A stretch of 26,953 nucleotides of DNA from Gammaproteobacteria bacterium (GTDB lineage Bacteria; Pseudomonadota; Gammaproteobacteria; Eutrophobiales; Eutrophobiaceae), in assembly GCA_016844485.1 (NCBI GenBank), contig JAENIZ010000005.1:1-26953 (forward strand), given 5' to 3'. Under the pieces are notes generated by a model. It searched no databases and had not been told where the DNA came from. It worked only from the letters and a program-made list of their open reading frames with translations. This document shows, in pieces, positions 1 through 7,215 of this stretch. Positions within the stretch are counted from its first letter, which is position 1; every line of letters starts with the position of its first letter. Position numbers and translations under genes: made by a program.

Positions 1-672
1 CCTGTCATTCTGGCAATGCTGGACATCTGGTATGTTAATTTTTTCAATGCCGGGACACTTGCAATCATCCCCTATGATCAATCATTAAAGATGCTGCCAG
101 ATTACTTAAGTCAACTCATGATGGAGAGTAACGGCAAAAGCATTACCCAGGATAATATCAATATTGATTATCATACTGCCCCGATCATATGGGGAGGTGT
201 GGGTACAAACTCACAACATGCCTTTTCCCAATTACTGCACCAGGGTACTCGTATGGTGCCTGTGGATTTTCTTGCTGCGTTGAACAGTCCCTGTAACGAG
301 AAAGACCACCATAAAATGCTGCTGGCCAACTGTATTGCCCAAAGCAAGGCGTTGATGATGGGTAATGCTGATGGAAATAAGCGGAATACCTCACATTATA
401 AAAATATTGCAGGCAATAAACCGAGTACTACCATCCTGTATAAATCATTAACCCCGGGAATATTAGGGGCATTACTTGCAATGTATGAACACAGAACATT
501 TGTACAGGGCTGTATCTGGAATATTGATTCATTCGATCAATGGGGAGTGGAATTGGGTAAAACCCTGGCAGGCCCCATTACAGATGAACTGAATGGCGAG
601 GAGATTAACCCCTTACACGATGCCTCAACCCGGGAACTGATTGCGAGATTCAGAAAAAATCGTTGTGATTAA
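1..672 (+). CDS. pgi: Glucose-6-phosphate isomerase, C-terminal part (5' end outside window)
   Basis: Interconverts glucose-6-phosphate and fructose-6-phosphate in the cytoplasm. The frame is open from base 1, so the gene starts upstream and about 223 residues are visible. The segment carries Pgi hallmarks in order: WYVNFF, ILPYDQ-like IIPYDQ, MESNGKS, the GPIIWG-like stretch APIIWGGVGTNSQHAF followed by LLHQGT, and near the end FDQWGVELGK, which holds the conserved C-terminal lysine. The region between the QHAF block and the FDQWGVELGK block is shorter than in E. coli Pgi, as in many bacterial homologues. The gene ends in TAA 35 bases before the convergent kinase stop. A weak AT-only hairpin (694-709) is the only terminator-like element in that gap. 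Identification rests on recalled family motifs and is secure. Confidence 0.95.
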   Translation, partial: PVILAMLDIWYVNFFNAGTLAIIPYDQSLKMLPDYLSQLMMESNGKSITQDNINIDYHTAPIIWGGVGTNSQHAFSQLLHQGTRMVPVDFLAALNSPCNEKDHHKMLLANCIAQSKALMMGNADGNKRNTSHYKNIAGNKPSTTILYKSLTPGILGALLAMYEHRTFVQGCIWNIDSFDQWGVELGKTLAGPITDELNGEEINPLHDASTRELIARFRKNRCD

Positions 673-707
673 TAATATTCCGAACAAGTATGAAATAATT
701 TTTATTA

Positions 708-2003
708 TTAATTATCGGCTGAGACAGCCTTCTGTGTTGTGAGTGACAGGCGTTTAACCAGTGTACGTAAAAAGATCTTGTTAAAATGCAACTGACATCC
801 CACTGACAGTTGATCAATCATGGTGCCGTTTATCTTTATCAATTTGACAAAATCCCTGGCACGTATCGTCGCGGTACGTTCCATATTGGCCAGATATCCC
901 ATTTCACCAAAACAATCTCCCACCTGAAGACTGCCTACTGTTTTTTTATCTCTTACAACTTCTACAGAGCCGGCAGCAATAATAAAAAATGCATCATCAA
1001 TATCACCTTCCACGATGATCTCACTTTCTTTTTCATATTCCTGCCATATGCATGCCAGGATGATTTCCCATATTTCCGCATCTGAAAATCCCTGGAAAAA
1101 ATCCAGCTGTTTTACAACGGTAAACTTTTCTTTAGCCGCCAAATCTTCCTTGGGCTTTTCAAGATAATCAAATGCCAGACTTAAATCTGCGGCCAGATTT
1201 AAACCCATCTTGTAACGCTTCTTTGTATCTTTCTCCAATGTATGGTGAACAATCTTCTCCAGAATTTCGGGAATGTCCGAACGATAGGTTCGCAATGGCG
1301 GCTGTTTTTCATTGATTATTTTATGAATCAACCTGGAAAAACCGTCAGCAACAAAAGGATGTTTTCCTGCCAGTAATTCATACATGACGATGCCCAGTGA
1401 AAATAAATCTGTCTGATTTGTGATGTTATCTTCCTGTACCTGTTCGGGGGACATATAACGTGGAGAACCGACGAATCCCATGGGCATGGTAGCGGAGGTT
1501 TCCGCAGTCATTAAATGGGCAATACTGAAATCGCCGATCTTGATATTCATATCCTTGCTGATAAGGATATTGGATGGTTTGATATCACGATGTATAACTC
1601 CTACACGGTGTGCATAATCAAGGGCCTTGGCACATTTAAAGACGATTTCAACCACCGTTTCATAAGGAAGTAAATTTTCCGAATTGCAATATTGTTTGAG
1701 GGTCTGGCCACCTTCAACAAGCTCCATCACTATGTAACATGTTTCACCCTCGGCACCGGCATCCAGAATTTCAATAATATTCGGGTGCTTTAATTTGCCG
1801 GCTGTGTGTGCTTCATTGAAGAACATCTTGCGATAACGCGCACCGGCTTCAGGGCTTTTGAGTGACTCGGCGAGAGCGACCTTTACGGCCACAGTACGAT
1901 CGGTAAATGGATCGTAGCCTTCATAAACAATCCCCATGCTGCCACGGCCAATCTGCCCTTTTATCTCATACTTGCCAAGTTTTTCAGGTACGTTGGTAGT
2001 CAT
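708..2003 (-). CDS. Hanks-type serine/threonine protein kinase with C-terminal cyclic-nucleotide-binding domain
   Basis: The 431-residue protein has an N-terminal eukaryotic-like kinase domain (about 11-280) and a cyclic-nucleotide-binding/CRP-like domain (about 303-420), with no transmembrane segment or PASTA repeats. Kinase landmarks visible are the glycine loop GRGSMG (19-24), the VAVK lysine K41, E64 of helix C, HRD with D140, K142 and N145, the P+1 segment GSPRYMSPEQ (179-188) and D199. The magnesium motif reads DFS (158-160) instead of DFG; the metal-binding aspartate is kept. The C-terminal domain has FGEMGYL and ERTATIRA, the phosphate-binding-cassette region with E367 and R376, so it could bind cAMP or cGMP. 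The likely role is a soluble kinase gated by a cyclic nucleotide; substrates are unknown. It is transcribed divergently from the phosphonate operon with 239 bp between them. The start is the ATG at 2003; no strong ribosome binding site is seen. Confidence 0.93.
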   Translation of the reverse strand: MTTNVPEKLGKYEIKGQIGRGSMGIVYEGYDPFTDRTVAVKVALAESLKSPEAGARYRKMFFNEAHTAGKLKHPNIIEILDAGAEGETCYIVMELVEGGQTLKQYCNSENLLPYETVVEIVFKCAKALDYAHRVGVIHRDIKPSNILISKDMNIKIGDFSIAHLMTAETSATMPMGFVGSPRYMSPEQVQEDNITNQTDLFSLGIVMYELLAGKHPFVADGFSRLIHKIINEKQPPLRTYRSDIPEILEKIVHHTLEKDTKKRYKMGLNLAADLSLAFDYLEKPKEDLAAKEKFTVVKQLDFFQGFSDAEIWEIILACIWQEYEKESEIIVEGDIDDAFFIIAAGSVEVVRDKKTVGSLQVGDCFGEMGYLANMERTATIRARDFVKLIKINGTMIDQLSVGCQLHFNKIFLRTLVKRLSLTTQKAVSADN

Positions 2004-2084
2004 TCAAGTTATATTATTATCCAGGCTGAAATTGATTTCAGACTGAACCAGAGTCCCTCAAATTTATATTTGTGGTTGATATTC

Positions 2085-2112
2085 TTAACATTATTTCAGC
2101 CACTTATATTAC
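2085..2112 (+). promoter_or_regulatory. Candidate promoter for the phosphonate operon
   Basis: In the 239-bp gap between the kinase and the first phosphonate gene, TTAACA (2085-2090) resembles a -35 box (5 of 6). TATTAC (2107-2112), 16 bases later, resembles a -10 box (4 of 6). The call rests only on this match in an AT-rich region, so it is tentative. Confidence 0.3.
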
Positions 2113-2131
2113 AATACTACTGTAAAGTGGC
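2099..2131. promoter_or_regulatory. Inverted repeat in the divergent kinase/phosphonate intergenic region
   Basis: GCCACTT (2099-2105) and AAGTGGC (2125-2131) form a perfect 7-bp inverted repeat. Inside it TACA (2110-2113) and TGTA (2121-2124) pair again. It overlaps the candidate promoter and lies midway between two divergent genes, a position that suits an operator. No T-run follows, so it is not an obvious terminator. Its function is unknown. Confidence 0.35.
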
Positions 2132-2242
2132 ATATCTTGGTAGGGTCAGTGTAATCATTTAGCTAATAAATCCTGAATGGATGCCCTGATTTTAAATACT
2201 GTTAAATAACCTGAATACTGAGGATTAACCTCTTCAAATAAC

Positions 2243-2995
2243 ATGCAGGCCGTTATACTGGCAGCGGGTGTTGGACAACGTCTCGGTGATACTTTTGACC
2301 ACAAACCGAAATGTCTGCTCAAGTTTGGTGATGCCAGTCTGTTACAAAGGCATCTGCACATACTCCGGCACTACGACATATCCAAGATTATAGTAGTGAC
2401 TGGATATCAACCCGGTTTGATTGAAGAGGAGATCTCATTCTCGGACGCTGTGGATATCACTACTACTGTACATAACCCAAATTATAAAAAGGGAAGTATA
2501 ATCAGCATGCTGATCGGACTTGAACAACTTGGTATTGGACAGGATTTCATTTTGATGGATGCTGATGTTCTTTACGATCACCGGATTATCTACCGGTTAA
2601 TCAATTCAAAAAATAATAACTGCTTCCTGCTAGATCAGGATTTTGAACCTGGCGATGAACCGGTAAAGCTTTGTGTGCATAATGGACACCTCGTTGATTT
2701 CCGGAAACAGATCGGCAAGGATCTGGAATGTGATTTCCAGGGTGAATCCGTAGGATTCTTCCGCTTTAGCAGAGAAACTGTAACCAGGTTAATAACTCAA
2801 GCCAAGGCATATTTGAACCTGGGTGACGATAAACAACCTTATGAAGAATGCATCCGGGATCTCCTGCTTGAACATCCTGAAAATTTCGCGTATGAAGATA
2901 TCACCGGGCTGCCCTGGATTGAGATCGATTTTCCTGAAGATGTGATGCGGGCAAGAAGTGAAATACTCCCGCAGATTACGCAGGTACAAATGTGA
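2243..2995 (+). CDS. MobA/GlmU-like nucleotidyltransferase, candidate phosphonate cytidylyltransferase (PntC-like)
   Basis: This 250-residue single-domain nucleotidyltransferase begins with an intact signature, LAAGVGQRLG (6-15) followed by KPK (21-23), which bind the NTP. A metal-binding DAD sits at 106-108. Single-domain NTP transferases beside PEP mutase commonly activate 2-aminoethylphosphonate with CTP (the PntC group), so CMP-AEP formation is the best guess; a sugar or choline substrate cannot be excluded. It is the first gene of the phosphonate operon, and its TGA overlaps the next ATG (TGATG at 2993-2997). The ATG at 2243 is the only canonical start after the in-frame stop at 2219. 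The upstream ribosome binding site is weak, and a small hairpin GAGG/CCTC lies just before it. Fold certain, substrate inferred. Confidence 0.85.
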   Translation: MQAVILAAGVGQRLGDTFDHKPKCLLKFGDASLLQRHLHILRHYDISKIIVVTGYQPGLIEEEISFSDAVDITTTVHNPNYKKGSIISMLIGLEQLGIGQDFILMDADVLYDHRIIYRLINSKNNNCFLLDQDFEPGDEPVKLCVHNGHLVDFRKQIGKDLECDFQGESVGFFRFSRETVTRLITQAKAYLNLGDDKQPYEECIRDLLLEHPENFAYEDITGLPWIEIDFPEDVMRARSEILPQITQVQM

Positions 2996-3786
2996 TGGCA
3001 ATTAATAAAGCAGATTTAAAAACCCCTGGAAAGAGTACGCAATTGCGCCAATTGCTGATGTCGCCTAAGCTAGAATTCATCATGGAGGCGCATAATGGAA
3101 TTTCTGCGCGTATCGTTGAGCAGGCGGGATTCAAGGGTATATGGGCGAGCGGCCTGGCCATGTCAGCGCAATTTGGTGTGCGTGACAGCAACGAAGCGAG
3201 CTGGACACAGGTGGTCGATATGCTTGAATTCATGTCTGATATCACTCACATTCCGATATTGCTGGATGGTGATACAGGTTATGGAAATTTTAACAATATG
3301 CGCCGTCTTGTCAAAAAACTTGAGCAACGCAAGATCGCTGGCGTCTGTATTGAGGACAAGCAGTTTCCGAAACTCAACAGCTTTATTGATGGAGAACGTC
3401 AACCACTGGCAGATATCAATGAATTCTGCGGAAAGATCAAAGCAGGCAAGGACAGCCAGCAGGATCCTGATTTCTGTATTATTGCGCGTATAGAAGCTTT
3501 CATTGCCGGCTGGGGACTCAGTGAAGCGCTACGGCGGGCAGAGGCCTATCACAAGGCGGGAGCAGACGGCGTTCTGATTCACAGCAAACTCTCCAGACCA
3601 AATGAGATCCTCGAATTTGCAAAGGAATGGGCAGGACGTTCTCCCCTGATAATCGTCCCAACAACATATTACAGTACCCCCACTGAAGTATTCCGCCGTG
3701 CAGGCATCAGCATGGTGATCTGGGCCAACCAGATGATCCGCGCATCTGTGGCTGCCATGGAAAAAATCATCCGTCGCCAATGTTGA
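2995..3786 (+). CDS. pepM: Phosphoenolpyruvate mutase, reading frame broken near the C-terminus
   Basis: Rearranges PEP to phosphonopyruvate, the entry reaction of phosphonate biosynthesis. The 263 residues from this ATG (a GTG codon lies directly before it) contain every catalytic landmark of the isocitrate-lyase-superfamily mutase: EAHNG (31-35), GVRDSNE with D64, LLDGDTGYGN with D91 and D93, and the mutase-defining loop EDKQFPKLNS (120-129). The frame ends at TGA 3784-3786 after ASVAAMEKIIRRQC. The typical family C-terminus (NVED..., then VKEIFRLQ..DEL..AE..YL) is missing here but is encoded directly downstream in another frame (from about 3779). Relative to the mussel enzyme, about eight residues plus one base are lost at the junction, a net deletion near 23 nt. 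The catalytic barrel is complete, but the C-terminal helical part involved in subunit packing is cut off unless the frame is restored. Confidence 0.93.
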   Translation: MAINKADLKTPGKSTQLRQLLMSPKLEFIMEAHNGISARIVEQAGFKGIWASGLAMSAQFGVRDSNEASWTQVVDMLEFMSDITHIPILLDGDTGYGNFNNMRRLVKKLEQRKIAGVCIEDKQFPKLNSFIDGERQPLADINEFCGKIKAGKDSQQDPDFCIIARIEAFIAGWGLSEALRRAEAYHKAGADGVLIHSKLSRPNEILEFAKEWAGRSPLIIVPTTYYSTPTEVFRRAGISMVIWANQMIRASVAAMEKIIRRQC

Positions 3787-4618
3787 AGATAACATTGCCC
3801 CGATAAAAAGGATATTTGCATTGCAGGGAGCGGATGAACTGGCGCGCGCACAGGAACGTTATCTGAATATCGGTCGGACTGAAACACATGCGATTGTACT
3901 CGCGGCCAGCCGCGGCAATGCACTCCATGAACTGACTCATGACAAACCGAAAGTCATGTTGACCATTGGCGGGAAAACATTGCTCCGGCGCTTATCCGAT
4001 GAATTCAAAATACAATCGATCAATAAAATCACTGTCGTTGCCGGATATAAAGCCGATGCGATTGATACCAGCGGCATTGAGTTATGCATCAATCATAACT
4101 ACGAATCAACTGGAGAACTGAATTCCCTCCTCTGTGCAAAAGAGCGCTTTCATGACAGCATGATTATTACTTACGGTGATCTGCTGTTCAGGGGATATAT
4201 CCTGCGCGATCTACTGGACACCCCCGGAGAAATTGTTGCCGTCGTTGATTCCGCCCTTGAGGATAGTCATAAAAGCGGTTCGCCCGATTATGTCTATTGT
4301 TCAAAACCGGATGATCGATCCATGTTCAGCCAGGACATTGACCTGCGTCATATCTCGGAGAACGAGGCATGTGATATCGGCGACCCATCAGGCCGATGGA
4401 TCGGAATGTTACGTGTTCAAGGTGAAGGGCTGGTGTGGTTAAATAACGCCCTGACTGAATTACAGAAGCGCAAGGATTTTTCCAGTCTGACAATCCCTGA
4501 TCTGCTGAATCATCTCGTTGAACAAGGTAACCCAGTCAAGGTGCACTATATTCATGGTCATTGGCTGGATGTGAATTCGATAGAAGACATCGATCGTGCA
4601 GGTGACTTTACCAAGTGA
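3779..4618 (+). CDS. Nucleotidyltransferase domain, displaced C-terminal half of a PEP mutase-nucleotidyltransferase fusion
   Basis: The frame is open from 3737 to TGA 4616-4618. Its first part (3779-3870) reads NVEDNIAPIKRIFALQGADE, then LARAQERYL, which is the conserved C-terminus of PEP mutase. Its second part is a nucleotidyltransferase domain beginning AIVLAASRGNALHELTHDKPK. No ATG, GTG or TTG occurs in this frame before TTG 3821, so the mutase-like residues upstream of that codon cannot be made by ordinary initiation. The simplest reading is a former single PepM-nucleotidyltransferase protein of about 540 residues. If expressed separately it would start at TTG 3821 (265 residues). The signature is degenerate: LAAS replaces LAAG and the usual arginine is alanine. 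A GDLLF motif probably supplies the metal-binding aspartate, and HGHWLDVNSIEDI closes the domain. The substrate is probably a phosphonate such as AEP. Confidence 0.8.
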   Translation, partial: NVEDNIAPIKRIFALQGADELARAQERYLNIGRTETHAIVLAASRGNALHELTHDKPKVMLTIGGKTLLRRLSDEFKIQSINKITVVAGYKADAIDTSGIELCINHNYESTGELNSLLCAKERFHDSMIITYGDLLFRGYILRDLLDTPGEIVAVVDSALEDSHKSGSPDYVYCSKPDDRSMFSQDIDLRHISENEACDIGDPSGRWIGMLRVQGEGLVWLNNALTELQKRKDFSSLTIPDLLNHLVEQGNPVKVHYIHGHWLDVNSIEDIDRAGDFTK

Positions 4619-4856
4619 CGTGCAAGGATGATGTGCATGCGACCTACATGGATGTAGGAAGGTAGAGCAATGCAGGAGCAATTGCCGAGATGCACGAATG
4701 TCGCGATGATAGGACGACCTACACGGATGTCGGAAGTGCAGATAACGCAGGAGCAGTTATCTGCCGACTTACATGGATGTATTAGTGCCGCGGAAAGCAT
4801 GGATGCTGAGAGCGGCTATCAGAGAGCGACCGCACAAGTGCCGTCACAGGAGCGGC
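4619..4856 (+). repeat. Array of about eight GGA-loop hairpins inside the phosphonate operon (CsrA/RsmA-site-like)
   Basis: Starting one base after the upstream stop codon, the 285-bp gap holds consecutive hairpins with GGA in the loop. Listed as stem, loop, stem: 4619-4639 (loop AGGATGATG); 4643-4658 (CCTAC, ATGGAT, GTAGG); 4667-4685 (GCAAT, GCAGGAGCA, ATTGC); 4715-4732 (CGAC/GTCG around CTACACGGAT); 4738-4764 (9-bp stem, loop GCAGGAGCA); 4767-4786 (TAC, ATGGAT, GTA, then ACT/AGT with a 2-nt bulge); 4796-4807 (AGC, ATGGAT, GCT); 4840-4856 (GCCG, TCACAGGAG, CGGC). Loops stay constant while stems differ and still pair, the mark of RNA-level selection or of a repeat family. ACATGGATGT occurs twice and ACACGGATGT once; all three match the RsmE/CsrA consensus ACANGGANGU. 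No credible protein is encoded. Confidence 0.75.
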
Positions 4857-4903
4857 CCTGATGGTAGCGAATACGTCAAAAAGATAAATACGAAGGAAGG
4901 CCA

Positions 4904-6058
4904 TTGATCCAGGCAGAAGAATTTGTCGAGGCTGCCCGCAGGTTGGGTTTCAAACGTTACACAGGTGTACCCTGTTCCTTCCTGACGCCCTTTATCAATT
5001 ACGTCATTAATGCTGATAACCTCGAATATATTTCTTCCTCCAACGAGGGTGATGCATTGGCAACTGCGGCTGGCGCAGCAATTGGTGGTGAACGATCGGT
5101 TGTCATGATGCAAAATTCCGGGCTTGGTAATGCAGTCAGCCCGATTACATCACTCGCCTGGGTGTTCCGTATCCCCGTTTTGATCATCTCCACACACCGT
5201 GGCGCGCCAGGCGTAAAAGATGAACCACAGCATGAACTCATGGGCCAGATCACTAGTAAATTATTTGACACTATGCAGATACTCTGGGAACCGTTTCCGG
5301 ATGAAACAGCATTGATTGAACCGGCCCTGCAGCGCGCATTGAACCATATGCAAAAGGAAAACAGGCCGTATGGATTTATCATGCATAAAGGCACTGTTGC
5401 CAAACATCCATTAAAGAAGGATTCCGTCCCGCGTATAACAAACAGAACGACACAGCGTAAACACTTCGCGAGCAAGAGTGATAAAGGACTGACAAGAGGC
5501 AGCGTACTACAACACATTATTGATCTCTCACCGGAATCTGAGACAGTCATCATCGCTACGACCGGCTACACCGGCAGGGAATTGTTTGCACTCTCTGACC
5601 GGGCCAATCATTTATATATGGTGGGTTCCATGGGCTGCGCCTCATCTCTCGGCCTCGGATTGGCACTTGCACGGCCGGACCTGCAGGTTGTCATTGTTGA
5701 TGGCGATGGCGCGGCGTTAATGCGTATGGGGAATTTCGCCACTATTGGCACGTATGGCGGTCCAAATCTTATACATCTTCTGCTCGACAACGAGGCACAT
5801 GATTCCACGGGGGCACAGGCCACCGTCTCCGGTAATGTGCAGTTTGCCGATATTGCCTCTGCCTGCGGTTATGCCGTTGCCTATGATGGTGATGAACTCA
5901 GCCTGATCGATGAATTATTATCAACCGAAAAAGTTACAGGCCCGAGGTTCGGGCACCTGAAAATAAAAACCGGTACGATGGAAAATCTGCCACGGCCGGA
6001 TATTAAACCACCTGAAGTACTCCGGCGGTTGATGCAGCATATCGGTACGAGTTTCTGA
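4904..6058 (+). CDS. ppd: Phosphonopyruvate decarboxylase (ThDP-dependent)
   Basis: Decarboxylates phosphonopyruvate to phosphonoacetaldehyde, the irreversible step that pulls the unfavourable PEP mutase reaction forward. The 384-residue protein has the ThDP-enzyme layout: an N-terminal pyrimidine-binding domain with the catalytic glutamate in SSNEGDA (E48), and a C-terminal pyrophosphate domain with GDGAALM (267-273) and the metal-ligand asparagine in LLLDNEAHDSTG (N296). The length fits the family. The start is TTG 4904, chosen because AAGGAAGG at 4892-4899 is a strong, well-spaced ribosome binding site and the sequence from there matches the usual N-terminus. It lies 285 bp after the split nucleotidyltransferase, behind the hairpin array, and its TGA overlaps the phnW ATG (TGATG at 6056-6060), which implies translational coupling. 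Confidence 0.95.
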   Translation: MIQAEEFVEAARRLGFKRYTGVPCSFLTPFINYVINADNLEYISSSNEGDALATAAGAAIGGERSVVMMQNSGLGNAVSPITSLAWVFRIPVLIISTHRGAPGVKDEPQHELMGQITSKLFDTMQILWEPFPDETALIEPALQRALNHMQKENRPYGFIMHKGTVAKHPLKKDSVPRITNRTTQRKHFASKSDKGLTRGSVLQHIIDLSPESETVIIATTGYTGRELFALSDRANHLYMVGSMGCASSLGLGLALARPDLQVVIVDGDGAALMRMGNFATIGTYGGPNLIHLLLDNEAHDSTGAQATVSGNVQFADIASACGYAVAYDGDELSLIDELLSTEKVTGPRFGHLKIKTGTMENLPRPDIKPPEVLRRLMQHIGTSF

Positions 6059-7128
6059 TGAAAAAACAAATATTACTCAATCCCGGCCCTGTGAATCTCA
6101 GCGAACGTGTACGCAAAGCCCTGCTGCAGCCTGATCTCTGTCATCGCGAAGCTGAGTTCGTTGATTTGCAGAATTCAATCCGCAGCAATCTGCTGGATAT
6201 TTATCAAATGAGCCATATCCAATGGGCCGCCATACTCCTGACTGGATCAGGCACCGCGGCTGTGGAGGCCATGCTTACCAGCATGATCCCGGACGATGGT
6301 CACGTGTTAATCATTGAAAACGGTGTGTATGGTGAACGTATGTCCAGGATGGCGGAGATCCACCATATCAAACACACGGCACTGCGCCACGCCTGGAATG
6401 AAGAGATTAACCTTGAACAATTGAAAGCTGCGCTGCAGCAGAACGATATTTCCCATGTGGCGGTTGTGCATCATGAAACCACCACCGGCCGATTAAATAA
6501 CCTGTCAGAGATTGCGAACATATGCAAAAAGAAAAACATTCCGTTACTTGTGGACGGTGTGAGCAGCTTTGGCGCAGAACAAATTAACTTCACTGACTGG
6601 AACATCGGCGCGTGTGCCGCAACCGCGAATAAATGCCTGCATGGCGTGCCGGGTACTGCGTTTGTGATTGTCCGGCGCGATCTTATAAATCAGGCGAACG
6701 TGACGTCTCGCACACTTTATCTTAATCTGAAAGATTATCTCAAACAACAGGATGCCAACGGCACACCGTTTACGCAATCCGTGCAATGCTTCTATGCACT
6801 GGCTGAAGCACTGATTGAATTTAAAGAAGAAGGTTGGCAGACACGTCAAAAGAAATACAAACAACGCATGAAGATCGTACGCGATGGCCTGACTTCACTC
6901 GGCATTCAACCGTTGTTGAATGAAAAAGAATGCTCATGTGTCCTGAACGCCTTTCACCTTCCAAAAGGCATGACCTACGAACAACTCCATGACACGCTGA
7001 AAGAAAACGGATTCATTATCTATGCCGGCCAGGGTGGACTGGCAAAGACCATCTTCCGCGTATCCTGCATGGGTGATATTACAGAAAAGGATATGCAACG
7101 ATTTGTTTCTGTAATAAGAGGTTTGTGA
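6058..7128 (+). CDS. phnW: 2-aminoethylphosphonate--pyruvate transaminase
   Basis: A PLP-dependent class V aminotransferase that interconverts phosphonoacetaldehyde plus alanine with 2-aminoethylphosphonate plus pyruvate. The 356 residues start MKKQILLNPGPVNLSERV and include LLTGSGTAAVEA (60-71), HHETTTGRLN (138-147), the PLP-facing aspartate in LLVDGVSSFG (D166), the Schiff-base lysine in TANKCLHGVPG (K192) and, near the end, an arginine in FRVSCMGDI that fits the substrate-binding position. PhnW also acts in phosphonate degradation, but here it follows PEP mutase and the decarboxylase with a 1-base overlap and no phosphonatase (phnX) is present, so synthesis of AEP is the likely direction. 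Confidence 0.96.
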   Translation: MKKQILLNPGPVNLSERVRKALLQPDLCHREAEFVDLQNSIRSNLLDIYQMSHIQWAAILLTGSGTAAVEAMLTSMIPDDGHVLIIENGVYGERMSRMAEIHHIKHTALRHAWNEEINLEQLKAALQQNDISHVAVVHHETTTGRLNNLSEIANICKKKNIPLLVDGVSSFGAEQINFTDWNIGACAATANKCLHGVPGTAFVIVRRDLINQANVTSRTLYLNLKDYLKQQDANGTPFTQSVQCFYALAEALIEFKEEGWQTRQKKYKQRMKIVRDGLTSLGIQPLLNEKECSCVLNAFHLPKGMTYEQLHDTLKENGFIIYAGQGGLAKTIFRVSCMGDITEKDMQRFVSVIRGL

Positions 7129-7215
7129 ATATCAATTTGTTTCCAGAAAATATTGGAACGTGCTTGTGAGGAAAGAAAATATAGCGTTTAATTGGCCCCA
7201 CGAGAAATATAATAT

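Noticed and set aside
694..709. AATAAT/ATTATT hairpin between pgi and the kinase
   Set aside because: An AT-only 6-bp stem that overlaps the kinase stop codon is too weak to call a terminator.
4670..4861. Open frame of 63 codons within the hairpin array
   Set aside because: It is made of the repeated hairpin sequence, has no ribosome binding site and no recognisable protein features; the array is better read as RNA or repeat.
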